Below the pieces are notes generated by a model. That model did not search any database and was not told where the DNA came from. It worked only from the letters and a program-made list of their open reading frames with translations. Positions 53,401-59,982 of a stretch of 64,000 nucleotides of DNA are shown here, piece after piece. The stretch's first letter is position 1. Each line of letters begins with the position of its first letter. The position numbers and the translations under genes are program-made. This DNA is from Bacillota bacterium (GTDB lineage: Bacteria; Bacillota; Negativicutes; Sporomusales; Sporomusaceae), in the NCBI GenBank assembly GCA_023388195.1, contig JAEWGR010000130.1, positions 1 to 64,000 of the forward strand. The letters are read 5' to 3'.

Positions 53401-53772
53401 CAAAACAATAATTTTCTCACCCCTCACCATCCGGCTCAAAACGTCCATACGCCGGGAAGCCAGTTCGACGCTCTTGGCAGCGGCCGCAAAAGTAATCAGA
53501 TCAATCGCCGGCAATTCCAATACCGGCACCTGGGGCAACAGGGCCGCAAAATCGGTTCTCAGCAGTTCAACTGCCTCGTGACTGGCAGTGATAATAATGG
53601 TTGGCCGGGGCGCTGCCTGAAAGGCAGCCGCCATAAGTACGCTTTTTTGCGCGCCTGTCACACCATAAATGACACTCTGAACACCGACTGCCCCGAAAGC
53701 AGCTTGCGCTGCCATGAGCTGCTTATCTTCATGAAAAGCAGCAAACAGCGTCAATATTGTTTTCTCTCCCAT
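50467..53772 (-). CDS. mfd: Transcription-repair coupling factor Mfd
   Basis: 1101 residues, full length. The UvrB-homology region is N-terminal, followed by the RNA-polymerase-interacting domain (LGDYVVHVNHGIGKYVGVET). The RecG-like translocase has Walker A LLCGDVGFGKTEVAIRAAF, DEEQRFGV, LSATPIPRTLHMSL and QMRGRVGRS. A C-terminal D7 domain closes the protein. It removes stalled polymerase at lesions and recruits UvrA. It sits after fin as in Bacillus (fin-mfd-spoVT). Confidence 0.97.
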   Translation of the reverse strand: MGEKTILTLFAAFHEDKQLMAAQAAFGAVGVQSVIYGVTGAQKSVLMAAAFQAAPRPTIIITASHEAVELLRTDFAALLPQVPVLELPAIDLITFAAAAKSVELASRRMDVLSRMVRGEKIIVLATAEAAMQRVLPKQEFLNSRITIQNGGIISRENLIGSLVDFGYERVDQVDSPGQFSIRGGIVDIFAVNRSLPLRLELFGDDVDSLREFDPASQRSVTDLDLADIMPLTEPEHSGKPAVFVSYLPASACLVLDEPARIREQMTKIVKENPDIKRRVFSWSELTAACQAYTVVYLSLLLQKIPATQPASVISITAKGIAPFHRQLDMVIAEIKNWQDKKQNIILFMPSHDKAANIQQHLAEEGITAVMAQEGHMPLIPGAVVVSTGTLSGGFELPQARLVVLTELDIFGRQKKKRRPRVGKDQQITYFRDINLGDYVVHVNHGIGKYVGVETLEVGGVHKDYLHIRYAGDDKLYVPTDQVGLLQKYIGAEGEVPRLSKMGGSDWLKVKTRAKAAVADMAKELIELYAQRQLQVGHAFGPDTPWQREFEDAFPYEETPDQLQAITEVTHDMEEPRPMDRLLCGDVGFGKTEVAIRAAFKAVMGGKQVAVLVPTTVLAQQHYQTFSARFAGFGPVVDVVSRFRSAREQKATLQKLALGQVDVLIGTHRILQADVVFKDLGLLIVDEEQRFGVAQKEKMKRLRANLDVLTLSATPIPRTLHMSLVGARDMSIIETPPEDRFPVQSYVVEYNEEIIREAIVRELKRGGQVYFVYNRVQTIDKVRQRLTEILPDATIKTGHGQMPEELLEQVMLDFYENRDEVLICTSIIENGLDVPNANTIIVYDADHFGLSQLYQMRGRVGRSHRMAYAYFTYRRDKVLTEVAEKRLQAIKEFAELGSGFKIAMRDLEIRGAGNLLGREQHGHIVSVGFEMYCRLLDEAVGELKTGNPVLPIPEPTIELNIDAYLTGDYISDAMHKIEIYQRIAAVRQEEHLTELIDELVDRFGEPPVPVTNLLGVARIKNLARRLGVRSISERAGRVEIIFNDRPDVADGGLMNAKNLFPGKLAFVPGPPETMRLATPRLTLPLIDALTKLFLVLTGMEKC

Positions 53773-53803
53773 ATATACCTCTCAATAGTTACAGGTAGTA
53801 CCA

Positions 53804-53833
53804 AAAGGGCTTTAGCCTAGGCTAAAGCCCTTT
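53804..53833. terminator. Palindromic terminator between fin and mfd
   Basis: AAAGGGCTTTAGCCT / AGGCTAAAGCCCTTT, a perfect 30-bp palindrome followed by TT on the minus strand. It would separate the fin operon from mfd at least partly. Confidence 0.7.
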
Positions 53834-53854
53834 ATTATATATGCTTACAAATTT

Positions 53855-54103
53855 TCAGTGAATATAGCCTTTGTTGATAGCAGGCATCCCCAATGCAACA
53901 TGATCATCAATTCCCATTGAAGTTATACAAAAATCACATAATGACTTAACATGGACAGTATTTTGCTCCACGTCAGTTTTAATTATATCTTGGCGCTCCT
54001 GAGCAGTCAAGCAGTCAAAACCAAACTTAACTTCATCAATTTGGTCTACTTCTAATGTATCGATATGGTCACCACAATATTCACAAGTATAGAAAATTTT
54101 CAT
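53855..54103 (-). CDS. fin: Anti-sigma-F factor Fin
   Basis: 82 residues. Two CxxC pairs (YTCEYCGDH and SLCDFCITS) form a zinc ribbon. Between them is the family signature FGFDCLTAQERQDII, equivalent to LGFxxLTxEER in Bacillus Fin (YabK). Fin binds RNA polymerase and shuts down sigma-F to help the switch to sigma-G in the forespore. Position directly upstream of mfd matches Bacillus. It is preceded by a small PrsW-like gene and a perfect sigma-F promoter. Confidence 0.88.
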   Translation of the reverse strand: MKIFYTCEYCGDHIDTLEVDQIDEVKFGFDCLTAQERQDIIKTDVEQNTVHVKSLCDFCITSMGIDDHVALGMPAINKGYIH

Positions 54104-54117
54104 TGACTATCCCTCTT

Positions 54118-54519
54118 TCATATGTTTTTGTCTGCTTTATTAGCCAGTATTCTGACCACAATTACGTTGTACGTCACATGTATTGTGGAGCCTGCAGCCA
54201 ACCCAAGCCACACACTGCCTGTCTTACTCAGGACACCGGCCGTGACGGCCCCAAAAAAACTATGCCCCACAATACTCAGGAGCGGGGCGGTTAGATGTCT
54301 GCTCTCATCCTGAACCCAGTCATAAATAGCCTCGATGACTCCAAAGAGCGCATGCACCGGAATAATTGCAGCTCCCAGATAGTAGGCAAACAGTGTTTTT
54401 GCCGCTTCTTCAGTAACCGGCCCCAGACTGATAACAGTTACCGGCCCGATATACCGCATAAACAGCCTGTTTACGAGAAAACTCAGACAAGCCATTAAGG
54501 CGGCAATTACATATTCCAT
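54118..54519 (-). CDS. Small PrsW-like intramembrane protease in the fin operon
   Basis: 133 residues and four to five membrane helices. Motifs of PrsW/CPBP-type intramembrane proteases are in order: E37-E38-x-x-K41 (GPVTEEAAKTLFAYYL), FGVIE with E63, GHSFFG with H86, and H114-x3-N118 (IHVTYN). PrsW cleaves the anti-sigma factor RsiW in Bacillus; this protein is much shorter, the bare catalytic core. It starts behind a sigma-F promoter and ends 14 bp before fin, so it is made in the forespore. A substrate among forespore membrane regulators is inferred only. Confidence 0.75.
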   Translation of the reverse strand: MEYVIAALMACLSFLVNRLFMRYIGPVTVISLGPVTEEAAKTLFAYYLGAAIIPVHALFGVIEAIYDWVQDESRHLTAPLLSIVGHSFFGAVTAGVLSKTGSVWLGLAAGSTIHVTYNVIVVRILANKADKNI

Positions 54520-54558
54520 AACGTATCCTCACAAATCCGGCAGTTTGAGTGGTACAAT

Positions 54559-54589
54559 TATTATTCCCCGATTGGCTAGGCCTGTATAC
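54559..54589 (-). promoter_or_regulatory. Sigma-F promoter for the PrsW-like gene and fin
   Basis: Minus strand: -35 GTATA (54585-54589), 16-bp spacer, -10 GGGAATAATA (54559-54568). This matches the Bacillus sigma-F consensus GYWTA-N16-GGNRANANTR at every defined position. Transcription would start about 35 bp before the protease gene. Confidence 0.75.
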
Positions 54590-54700
54590 CGCACCTGTTT
54601 TTACGGTATTTTTTGCTTCCCAGACAATAAAAGACAGGAAAACACTTCCTATATAGCGAATTTATAAAAAATATTTGACTATAAAATTGGAGGGATCATT

Positions 54701-55633
54701 TTGAAAAAATACTGGAACCAATTAATCCGGTTAGCCGCTTTGGGGTTAGCCGTTATCTGGTGCCTGCCAGCCGTTACTCTGGCAGCGCCGAAACAACCTA
54801 CGCCCCCGCCGGCGCCTGTTAAAATAACAGTACTGGCAACAGCCGGACTCAATGGCCATATTATTGACTGGGATTACAACCTTCCCAAAACGGCTGACTT
54901 TGGCCTTGTTAAAATTGCCAGCCTGGTAAAAAAAGAACGACAGGCTAATTCCTACACACTCTTAGTCGATGGCGGCAATATGCTCACAGGTACACCCCTG
55001 ACCCGCCTGTTTGCCACTGAACCCTCCAAACTGCCTAATCCGATGATAGCAGCCTATAATTATCTTGGTTATGACGCAGTAGTGCTTGGTGAAGGTGAAT
55101 TTGCCTACGGTTCTGACTTTCTGTCCAAAGCGCTCACTACTGCCAGATTCCCGGTTTTATCCGCTAATGCCCAGCGGGCCGGCCAGCTTTTGCCCGCCGT
55201 CAAGCCCTATACGATTAAGGAATTTGACGTAGGCAAAGAAAAAAAGAAAGAAAAAATCCGGATTGGTATTATTGGCGTAACAACCGCCGACACTAACACT
55301 AACCCGGAAAACTATGCCGGAATCACCTTTGGCGATCAGGCAGCCGCACTTACGGCTACAGTAAAGAACCTGCAAAATAAAGTGGACGCCATTATCATCG
55401 TCAAAAATAACGGCCTGGAAATCAGCGGTACCACAGCTGCAGCCCCCGGAAAATTTGGCAGCAGCCTAAGCCGTACAGAACTAACCTTCGAAAAAACGGG
55501 GAAAAAGTGGCAGCTTAAGCAAACAGAAACCGCCACGCTCTACTCAGTCATTGCGCCGGCCGATAAATCAATGGCGGACTTTGCCTGGCCTTATCACGAT
55601 GCAACACTGCAATACCTGAGCAAGCATCCGTAA
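54701..55633 (+). CDS. Secreted, metal-site-degenerate 5'-nucleotidase/UshA-like protein
   Basis: 310 residues with a signal peptide (1-29, then a Pro-rich linker). The fold of the metallophosphatase domain of UshA/YfkN nucleotidases is recognisable by GLVKIASLVKKER, GGNMLTGTPL, YDAVVLGEGEFAYGSDFL and FPVLSANAQ. Each metal-binding motif has decayed: TNDLHG reads TAGLNG (G49, N51), GGD reads GGN (N93), GNHEF reads GEGEF (E131, G132). The C-terminal nucleotidase domain is absent. It is therefore probably an inactive, binding-only protein rather than a pseudogene, as the frame is intact. Confidence 0.75.
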   Translation: MKKYWNQLIRLAALGLAVIWCLPAVTLAAPKQPTPPPAPVKITVLATAGLNGHIIDWDYNLPKTADFGLVKIASLVKKERQANSYTLLVDGGNMLTGTPLTRLFATEPSKLPNPMIAAYNYLGYDAVVLGEGEFAYGSDFLSKALTTARFPVLSANAQRAGQLLPAVKPYTIKEFDVGKEKKKEKIRIGIIGVTTADTNTNPENYAGITFGDQAAALTATVKNLQNKVDAIIIVKNNGLEISGTTAAAPGKFGSSLSRTELTFEKTGKKWQLKQTETATLYSVIAPADKSMADFAWPYHDATLQYLSKHP

Positions 55634-55649
55634 AGCAAGCCCCATTGTC

Positions 55650-55735
55650 ATAAGAAAGCTTGGTTTATGACATCCATCAGGACGCCGGCCGAAGCCGCCG
55701 GTGCCCTTTACTTTAGGGTATAGTCATCCTTACAT
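55650..55735. repeat. Structured intergenic repeat, copy C
   Basis: Blocks ATAAGAAAG, ATCAGGACGCCGGCCGAAG, CCGCCGGTGCCCTT, TTTAGGGTATAGTCATCC and TTAC. It retains the central segment missing from copy B. It lies between two convergent genes, so unlike the other copies it is not in a leader. Confidence 0.65.
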
Positions 55736-55770
55736 CCGCAGAGCCTATATGTAAATTCTGGTAAAAAAAA

Positions 55771-55798
55771 GTGCCACGTCGTAATTACGACGTGGCAC
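55771..55798. terminator. Bidirectional terminator
   Basis: GTGCCACGTCGTAA / TTACGACGTGGCAC, a perfect 28-bp palindrome flanked by eight A residues and TTTCTC, between the convergent genes ending at 55633 and 55805. Confidence 0.85.
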
Positions 55799-55804
55799 TT
55801 TCTC

Positions 55805-56686
55805 TTATGGCAGCAATCCCATTGGATCCACTGGCTGACCATCTTTTTGAACTTCGAAATGCAAATGCGGGCCGGTAGAGTTGCCGGTATTGCCCATTGA
55901 GGCAATACGCTGACCGGCACGGATGTATTGTCCCCGCTCAACATTATAGTCGTCAAGGTGGCCGTATAAACTTACATAACCGCCGCCATGATCAATCATG
56001 ACCGTGTAACCATAGCCACCCCGCCATCCGGCCCAAATCACACGTCCAGCCCGGGCAGCCATTACATGGGTGCCAATGTCGTTGGCAATATCAACACCAG
56101 CATGCAATCGCCCCCAGCGCCACCCAAAGGGTGAAGAAATTTCCCCTTTAGTCGGCCAGGTAAAACGACTGGCATAGGCCCGCGCTACCGCAGTTTCAGC
56201 CCGGCCCCAGCGGGCGCCGGGAATGAAAAGTTTCTCACCAACGGCAACACTATCATTGCTTTTGCCATTGGCTGATTTAATGGTCTCTACCTGCACACCA
56301 TAGACACGGGCAATTTCCCACAGCGTGTCACCGGTATCTACTTGATAAACAACACCTTTATGCGGGAGGATGACTAACTGGTCACCCGGGTGAATCAGGT
56401 CAGTTACACCAGGGTTAGCTGCCATAAGTGTCTCAAGGTCAATACCGTAGTGCTGAGCAATACCACTCAAGGTATCACCGGAAACAACAATGTGTTTCTG
56501 AAAGTCTTGCCGGCCTGGATTGGCGGCAGTGACCGGCGCCGGTGCCATTTGCTGCTCAGCTTGTGGAGGTATGGCCACAGTTTCAGGCACTGTTTGTACT
56601 CCGCCAGGAGCCGCCCACACACCGGTCAGGAGCGCTACCCCGCCAACATAGGCCCATTGCCGGGCATTCATTTTCAGCAGGTTCAA
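55805..56686 (-). CDS. LysM-M23 family peptidoglycan endopeptidase
   Basis: 293 residues from TTG 56686, behind GCGAGGTG; an ATG six codons later is possible. A signal segment (about 7-25) leads to two LysM domains (HIVVSGDTLSGIAQHYGIDL and YQVDTGDTLWEIARVYGVQV) and a C-terminal M23 domain with HAGVDIAND (zinc His/Asp), GGGYVSLYGHLDDYNV and TGPHLHFEVQKDG. All zinc-binding residues are present, so an active Gly/DAP-type endopeptidase is expected at the cell wall. Confidence 0.93.
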   Translation of the reverse strand: MNLLKMNARQWAYVGGVALLTGVWAAPGGVQTVPETVAIPPQAEQQMAPAPVTAANPGRQDFQKHIVVSGDTLSGIAQHYGIDLETLMAANPGVTDLIHPGDQLVILPHKGVVYQVDTGDTLWEIARVYGVQVETIKSANGKSNDSVAVGEKLFIPGARWGRAETAVARAYASRFTWPTKGEISSPFGWRWGRLHAGVDIANDIGTHVMAARAGRVIWAGWRGGYGYTVMIDHGGGYVSLYGHLDDYNVERGQYIRAGQRIASMGNTGNSTGPHLHFEVQKDGQPVDPMGLLP

Positions 56687-56844
56687 TACTATCACCTCGC
56701 TTACTAGGCTTATTTCAGTCAACAATATAGCTGTTGACTTACATTCTCCCCAGTATTAGCATAAGCGACAGGCCTTCAAAATATGCATAACTTGGATTAT
56801 TTTTCTAAAAATATACATATTCTGAGCCATTTCCTGCCAAAATA

Positions 56845-57810
56845 TTAGGCCCGCTTAATCGGCATCGGTTTTTTATCAAATTTATGGATCGCATCGACAA
56901 ACCGTACCGTACCGGTCGAGCCGCGCATAACAATAGAATGAGTACGGGCCCCGCCCCCAAAATAGCGGACACCGTTTAGGAGATCCCCCTGGGTAATAGC
57001 GGTGGCAGCAAATATAACTTCATCACCTTTAACCAGATCATCAATGGTAAATACTTTATTAATATCGTCAATCCCCATTGCCTTAGCCCGCTCAATATCA
57101 GCTGCGTTTTCCGGCCATAACCGGGCCTGCATATCGCCGCCGAGACATTTGACAGCTGCTGCCGCCAGTACCCCTTCCGGAGCACCACCAATGCCTAAGA
57201 GCATGTGAACAGCCGTACCTTCAATAGCAGCATTAATCGCCGGCGATACATCACCGTCAGAAATCAGTTTGATTCGTGCCCCTGCATCCCGGGCTTCTTT
57301 TACAATAGCGGCATGGCGTGGACGATCAAGGATTACGACAGTCAGATCTTCCACTGCCCGTTCCAAAGCCGAAGCCACTGCTTTTAAGTTTTCCCGCACC
57401 GGGGCATTGATGTCAATTTTGCCTCTGGCGCGCGGCCCGACAGCAATTTTATCCATATACATATCCGGTGCATGCAGGAGGCAACCGCGCGGAGCAATAG
57501 CCAGCACAGCAATCGATCCCGGCAGGCCTTTGGCTACAAGATTGGTACCTTCCAGCGGGTCTACGGCAATGTCGACTTCCCGGCCGCCATGCCCAACATG
57601 CTCACCAATATACAGCATGGGGGCCTCGTCCATTTCCCCTTCACCGATTACCACACAGCCGCTGATATTTACGGTATCAAAAGCAGCCCGCATACCATCC
57701 ACAGCCGCCTGATCAGCGGCTATTTTATCGCCACGTCCCATCCACCGGCCGCTGGCAATCGCCGCAGCCTCGGTAACCCGTACAAACTCCAATGCTAATT
57801 CACGTTCCAT
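56845..57810 (-). CDS. glpX: Fructose-1,6-bisphosphatase class II
   Basis: 321 residues. GlpX-type phosphatase for gluconeogenesis: FDTVNISGCVVIGEGEMDEA, then metal-binding DIAVDPLEGTNLVAKG, LDRPRHAAIV, LISDGDVSPAINAA and GIGGAPEGVLAAAAVK. It is close to fsa and spo0F, as in the Bacillus spo0F-fbaA-fsa-murA-glpX region. Confidence 0.96.
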   Translation of the reverse strand: MERELALEFVRVTEAAAIASGRWMGRGDKIAADQAAVDGMRAAFDTVNISGCVVIGEGEMDEAPMLYIGEHVGHGGREVDIAVDPLEGTNLVAKGLPGSIAVLAIAPRGCLLHAPDMYMDKIAVGPRARGKIDINAPVRENLKAVASALERAVEDLTVVILDRPRHAAIVKEARDAGARIKLISDGDVSPAINAAIEGTAVHMLLGIGGAPEGVLAAAAVKCLGGDMQARLWPENAADIERAKAMGIDDINKVFTIDDLVKGDEVIFAATAITQGDLLNGVRYFGGGARTHSIVMRGSTGTVRFVDAIHKFDKKPMPIKRA

Positions 57811-57849
57811 AAGTACTACATCTCCTTAAAATTCCTGATGGAAAAATTA

Positions 57850-57869
57850 TGCCGGGCAATCGCCCGGCA
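57850..57869 (-). terminator. Terminator between fsa and glpX
   Basis: TGCCGGGC / GCCCGGCA stem with a 4-nt loop; TAATTTTT follows on the minus strand. Located 11 bp after the fsa stop. Confidence 0.75.
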
Positions 57870-57880
57870 GGTCTCACAGT

Positions 57881-58525
57881 CTACATGTTGGCCTTTTGCC
57901 AGTCTGACAAGAAACGCTGTATACCGGCATCAGTCAGCGGGTGGTTTAACAAGGATACCAATACTTTAGCCGGTACAGTAGCAATGTGAGCGCCAGCCAG
58001 CGCTGCCTGCGTAACATGCATGGGATGACGGACGCTGGCGGCAATAATCTCAGTGTCAATACCATGAATAGCAAATACCTCTGCCGTGTCTTTAATAAGG
58101 CCAATGCCATCCTGGCTAATATCGTCAAGGCGGCCCACAAACGGACTTACAAAGGCAGCTCCTGCCCTAGCGGCCAACAGAGCTTGATTGACCGAAAAGA
58201 TCAAAGTTACATTGGTTTTGACGCCGTCAGCAGCCAACGCACTCACCGTTTTTAGACCGTCCACAGTCACAGGCACTTTAATGACCACATTTTTGCCAAG
58301 CTGAGCCAGACTGTGCGCTTCAGGCAGCATATCTTCAAATTTTGTGCTTATAACCTCAGCACTCACTGGCCCTGGTGTCAAGGCGGCAATTTCTCTGATT
58401 ACGGCTCTAATATCCTGCTTCTCTTTGGCAATGAGCGAGGGATTCGTTGTTACCCCAGCTACAACACCCAACGGCAGAATATCCTTTATTTCGGTAATAT
58501 TAGCTGTATCGAGGAAAAATTTCAC
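57881..58525 (-). CDS. fsa: Transaldolase-like fructose-6-phosphate aldolase
   Basis: 214 residues, the short TalC/FSA form. It starts MKFFLDTANITEIKDILPLG, has the Schiff-base Lys in NVVIKVPVT, and GVKTNVTLIFSVNQALLAA and FVSPFVGRLDD. It transfers or cleaves dihydroxyacetone units. GTG start 58525 with GCAGGTGAG upstream. Confidence 0.95.
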   Translation of the reverse strand: MKFFLDTANITEIKDILPLGVVAGVTTNPSLIAKEKQDIRAVIREIAALTPGPVSAEVISTKFEDMLPEAHSLAQLGKNVVIKVPVTVDGLKTVSALAADGVKTNVTLIFSVNQALLAARAGAAFVSPFVGRLDDISQDGIGLIKDTAEVFAIHGIDTEIIAASVRHPMHVTQAALAGAHIATVPAKVLVSLLNHPLTDAGIQRFLSDWQKANM

Positions 58526-58559
58526 AGATGCTCACCTGCTTTTTTTCATTCTCTAGCAT

Positions 58560-59195
58560 TCATTTACGGCTAGTACGCCTGAGAGGTGCCAATTCAATGA
58601 CCCCCATTACCGATACACGTGCCAAATCCCTCTCATCTTTGGCTGGAATAACCAGCCGACCGTCGCATTGGCTGCAGGTCAGCTCAATGGCGTCGACTAA
58701 CACCTCTGCCTCAACATTGGCATTGCCACAACAGCAGTATACCCCGCCCTGCTCGGCAATATCATGAATTTTATTGAGAATTTCAAGTAAAATCTGCGAA
58801 TTTTCTATTCCCTGTCCATCCGGCAGTTCTGCCATTTCACTGGTTATACTGGCCACTTCCTGTTTATGCCGGGCAATAATTTCAGCAATAGCAGCCGGGC
58901 TGCCAATAAACCCAAGTTCAAGATTTGCCTGACCACAATATATTTTACTAGCCTTAGGCTGCCGAAACAACTGGCTGTCAAGGAAAATCAAATGATTGGT
59001 CTCACATACGACACAGGGAATATCCAGTAAATATTGATGCCGCCCCGCGCTGGCAATGGCGCCTTGCACCTCGCCGCAGCTGCAGGCAAGCTGACGCCGT
59101 GAGTTATTGAGAGCAAACCGGGAGACATTATGCAGTTCAATATTACCACATCGCGAACAATAAAGCGCCAATGTGGAAACAGCGCTAATAAACAA
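58560..59195 (-). CDS. Zinc-ribbon protein of unknown function
   Basis: 211 residues from TTG 59195 behind AAGGGGGGA. Several paired cysteines: YCSRCGN, LACSCGE, IPCVVCETNH and a C-terminal LTCSQCDGRLVIPAK. A YCCCGN and a middle YCGQANLELGFIG add more. Probably two zinc ribbons around a helical centre. I do not know the family's function. It lies between spo0F and fsa, where Bacillus has fbaA, and has a sigma-H-like promoter. Confidence 0.75.
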   Translation of the reverse strand: MFISAVSTLALYCSRCGNIELHNVSRFALNNSRRQLACSCGEVQGAIASAGRHQYLLDIPCVVCETNHLIFLDSQLFRQPKASKIYCGQANLELGFIGSPAAIAEIIARHKQEVASITSEMAELPDGQGIENSQILLEILNKIHDIAEQGGVYCCCGNANVEAEVLVDAIELTCSQCDGRLVIPAKDERDLARVSVMGVIELAPLRRTSRK

Positions 59196-59221
59196 TTGAT
59201 ATCCCCCCCTTGCTCCATATA

Positions 59222-59246
59222 CTTCGCCGCCAGCAGTAAAAATCCT
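59222..59246 (-). promoter_or_regulatory. Possible sigma-H promoter for the zinc-ribbon gene
   Basis: Minus strand AGGATTT (59240-59246) with GAAG (59222-59225) 14 bp on, the same spacing as in the spo0F sigma-H promoter. GAAG departs from GAAT by one base. Confidence 0.35.
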
Positions 59247-59328
59247 GCCTGCCTTTTACTCAACTTGGCAACATCAGGAAAAGAACACAGCAGGCTGCAA
59301 AAGCAGGCAGCCGGTACCAATTAAGTAA

Positions 59329-59352
59329 GACCCGGGGCCTGTATGCCCCGGG
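59329..59352 (-). terminator. spo0F terminator
   Basis: GACCCGGGGC / GCCCCGGGTC stem, loop of 4 nt, followed on the minus strand by TTACTTAATT. Strong stem, weak U tract. Confidence 0.65.
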
Positions 59353-59366
59353 TCATCTTCTCTGGG

Positions 59367-59768
59367 TTAACCGATCAACAGTCGGCGTGCATCAAAACTG
59401 CTGCCGATATGCTCTTCAATAATCCGGCACAGGGACATAATGTCGAAGGGCTTGGTAATATAGTCTCGCATCCCTGCTTCCCTGGCTTCGTTGACCATAT
59501 CCAATTCTCCGTAGGCTGTCATCATAATGACCTGATCGCCCTGTCCGTGGCGCTTAAGCTCTTTTAGGGTCTCAATACCGTCCATACCAGGCATCTTCAT
59601 GTCCATTAATATTACGTTAGGCTTAACATCATTGGCAACCTGTATACCCTCATAGCCGTTAGAGGCTGTCATCACACTGTAACCTTCATCCTGGAGAACT
59701 TCAGTAAGCAATCTTCTAATTCCAGGTTGGTCATCAATCACAAGAATCGTTGCCCGGGAACTGCTCAT
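59367..59768 (-). CDS. spo0F: Sporulation phosphorelay response regulator Spo0F
   Basis: 133 residues from ATG 59768, behind AAGGTG. A lone receiver domain: ILVIDDQPGIRRLLTEVLQD, phospho-acceptor Asp in VILMDMKMPGMDGIETL, MMTAYGELDMVNEA and YITKPFDIMSL, close to Bacillus Spo0F. It passes phosphate from sporulation kinases to Spo0B or directly to downstream partners. Proximity to pyrG and fsa matches Bacillus. A sigma-H promoter precedes it. Confidence 0.92.
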   Translation of the reverse strand: MSSSRATILVIDDQPGIRRLLTEVLQDEGYSVMTASNGYEGIQVANDVKPNVILMDMKMPGMDGIETLKELKRHGQGDQVIMMTAYGELDMVNEAREAGMRDYITKPFDIMSLCRIIEEHIGSSFDARRLLIG

Positions 59769-59834
59769 TACTCTGCACCTTGCTTTCTCCATAGTATTCG
59801 CCCATGATATTCCTTGACTTTTCCTAATATATCC

Positions 59835-59861
59835 ATATTCGCAATAAATTGAAAATATCCT
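59835..59861 (-). promoter_or_regulatory. Sigma-H promoter for spo0F
   Basis: Minus strand AGGATAT (59855-59861) and GCGAATAT (59835-59842), with 14 bp between AGGATAT and the GAAT core. This matches the sigma-H consensus (RnAGGAWWW ... RnnGAATWW) at nearly all positions, and spo0F is sigma-H dependent in Bacillus. The leader is about 60 nt. Confidence 0.6.
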
Positions 59862-59982
59862 GCTAATATCTGGAAGAAAATAGAATTTTTTTTGTTTTTT
59901 TCAAACGTTCTTCAAAAAATTTTTAAAATGTAAAAGTTTATGCTACTATTTGTATAAAACAATTTATATGAGGTGTCAAATT

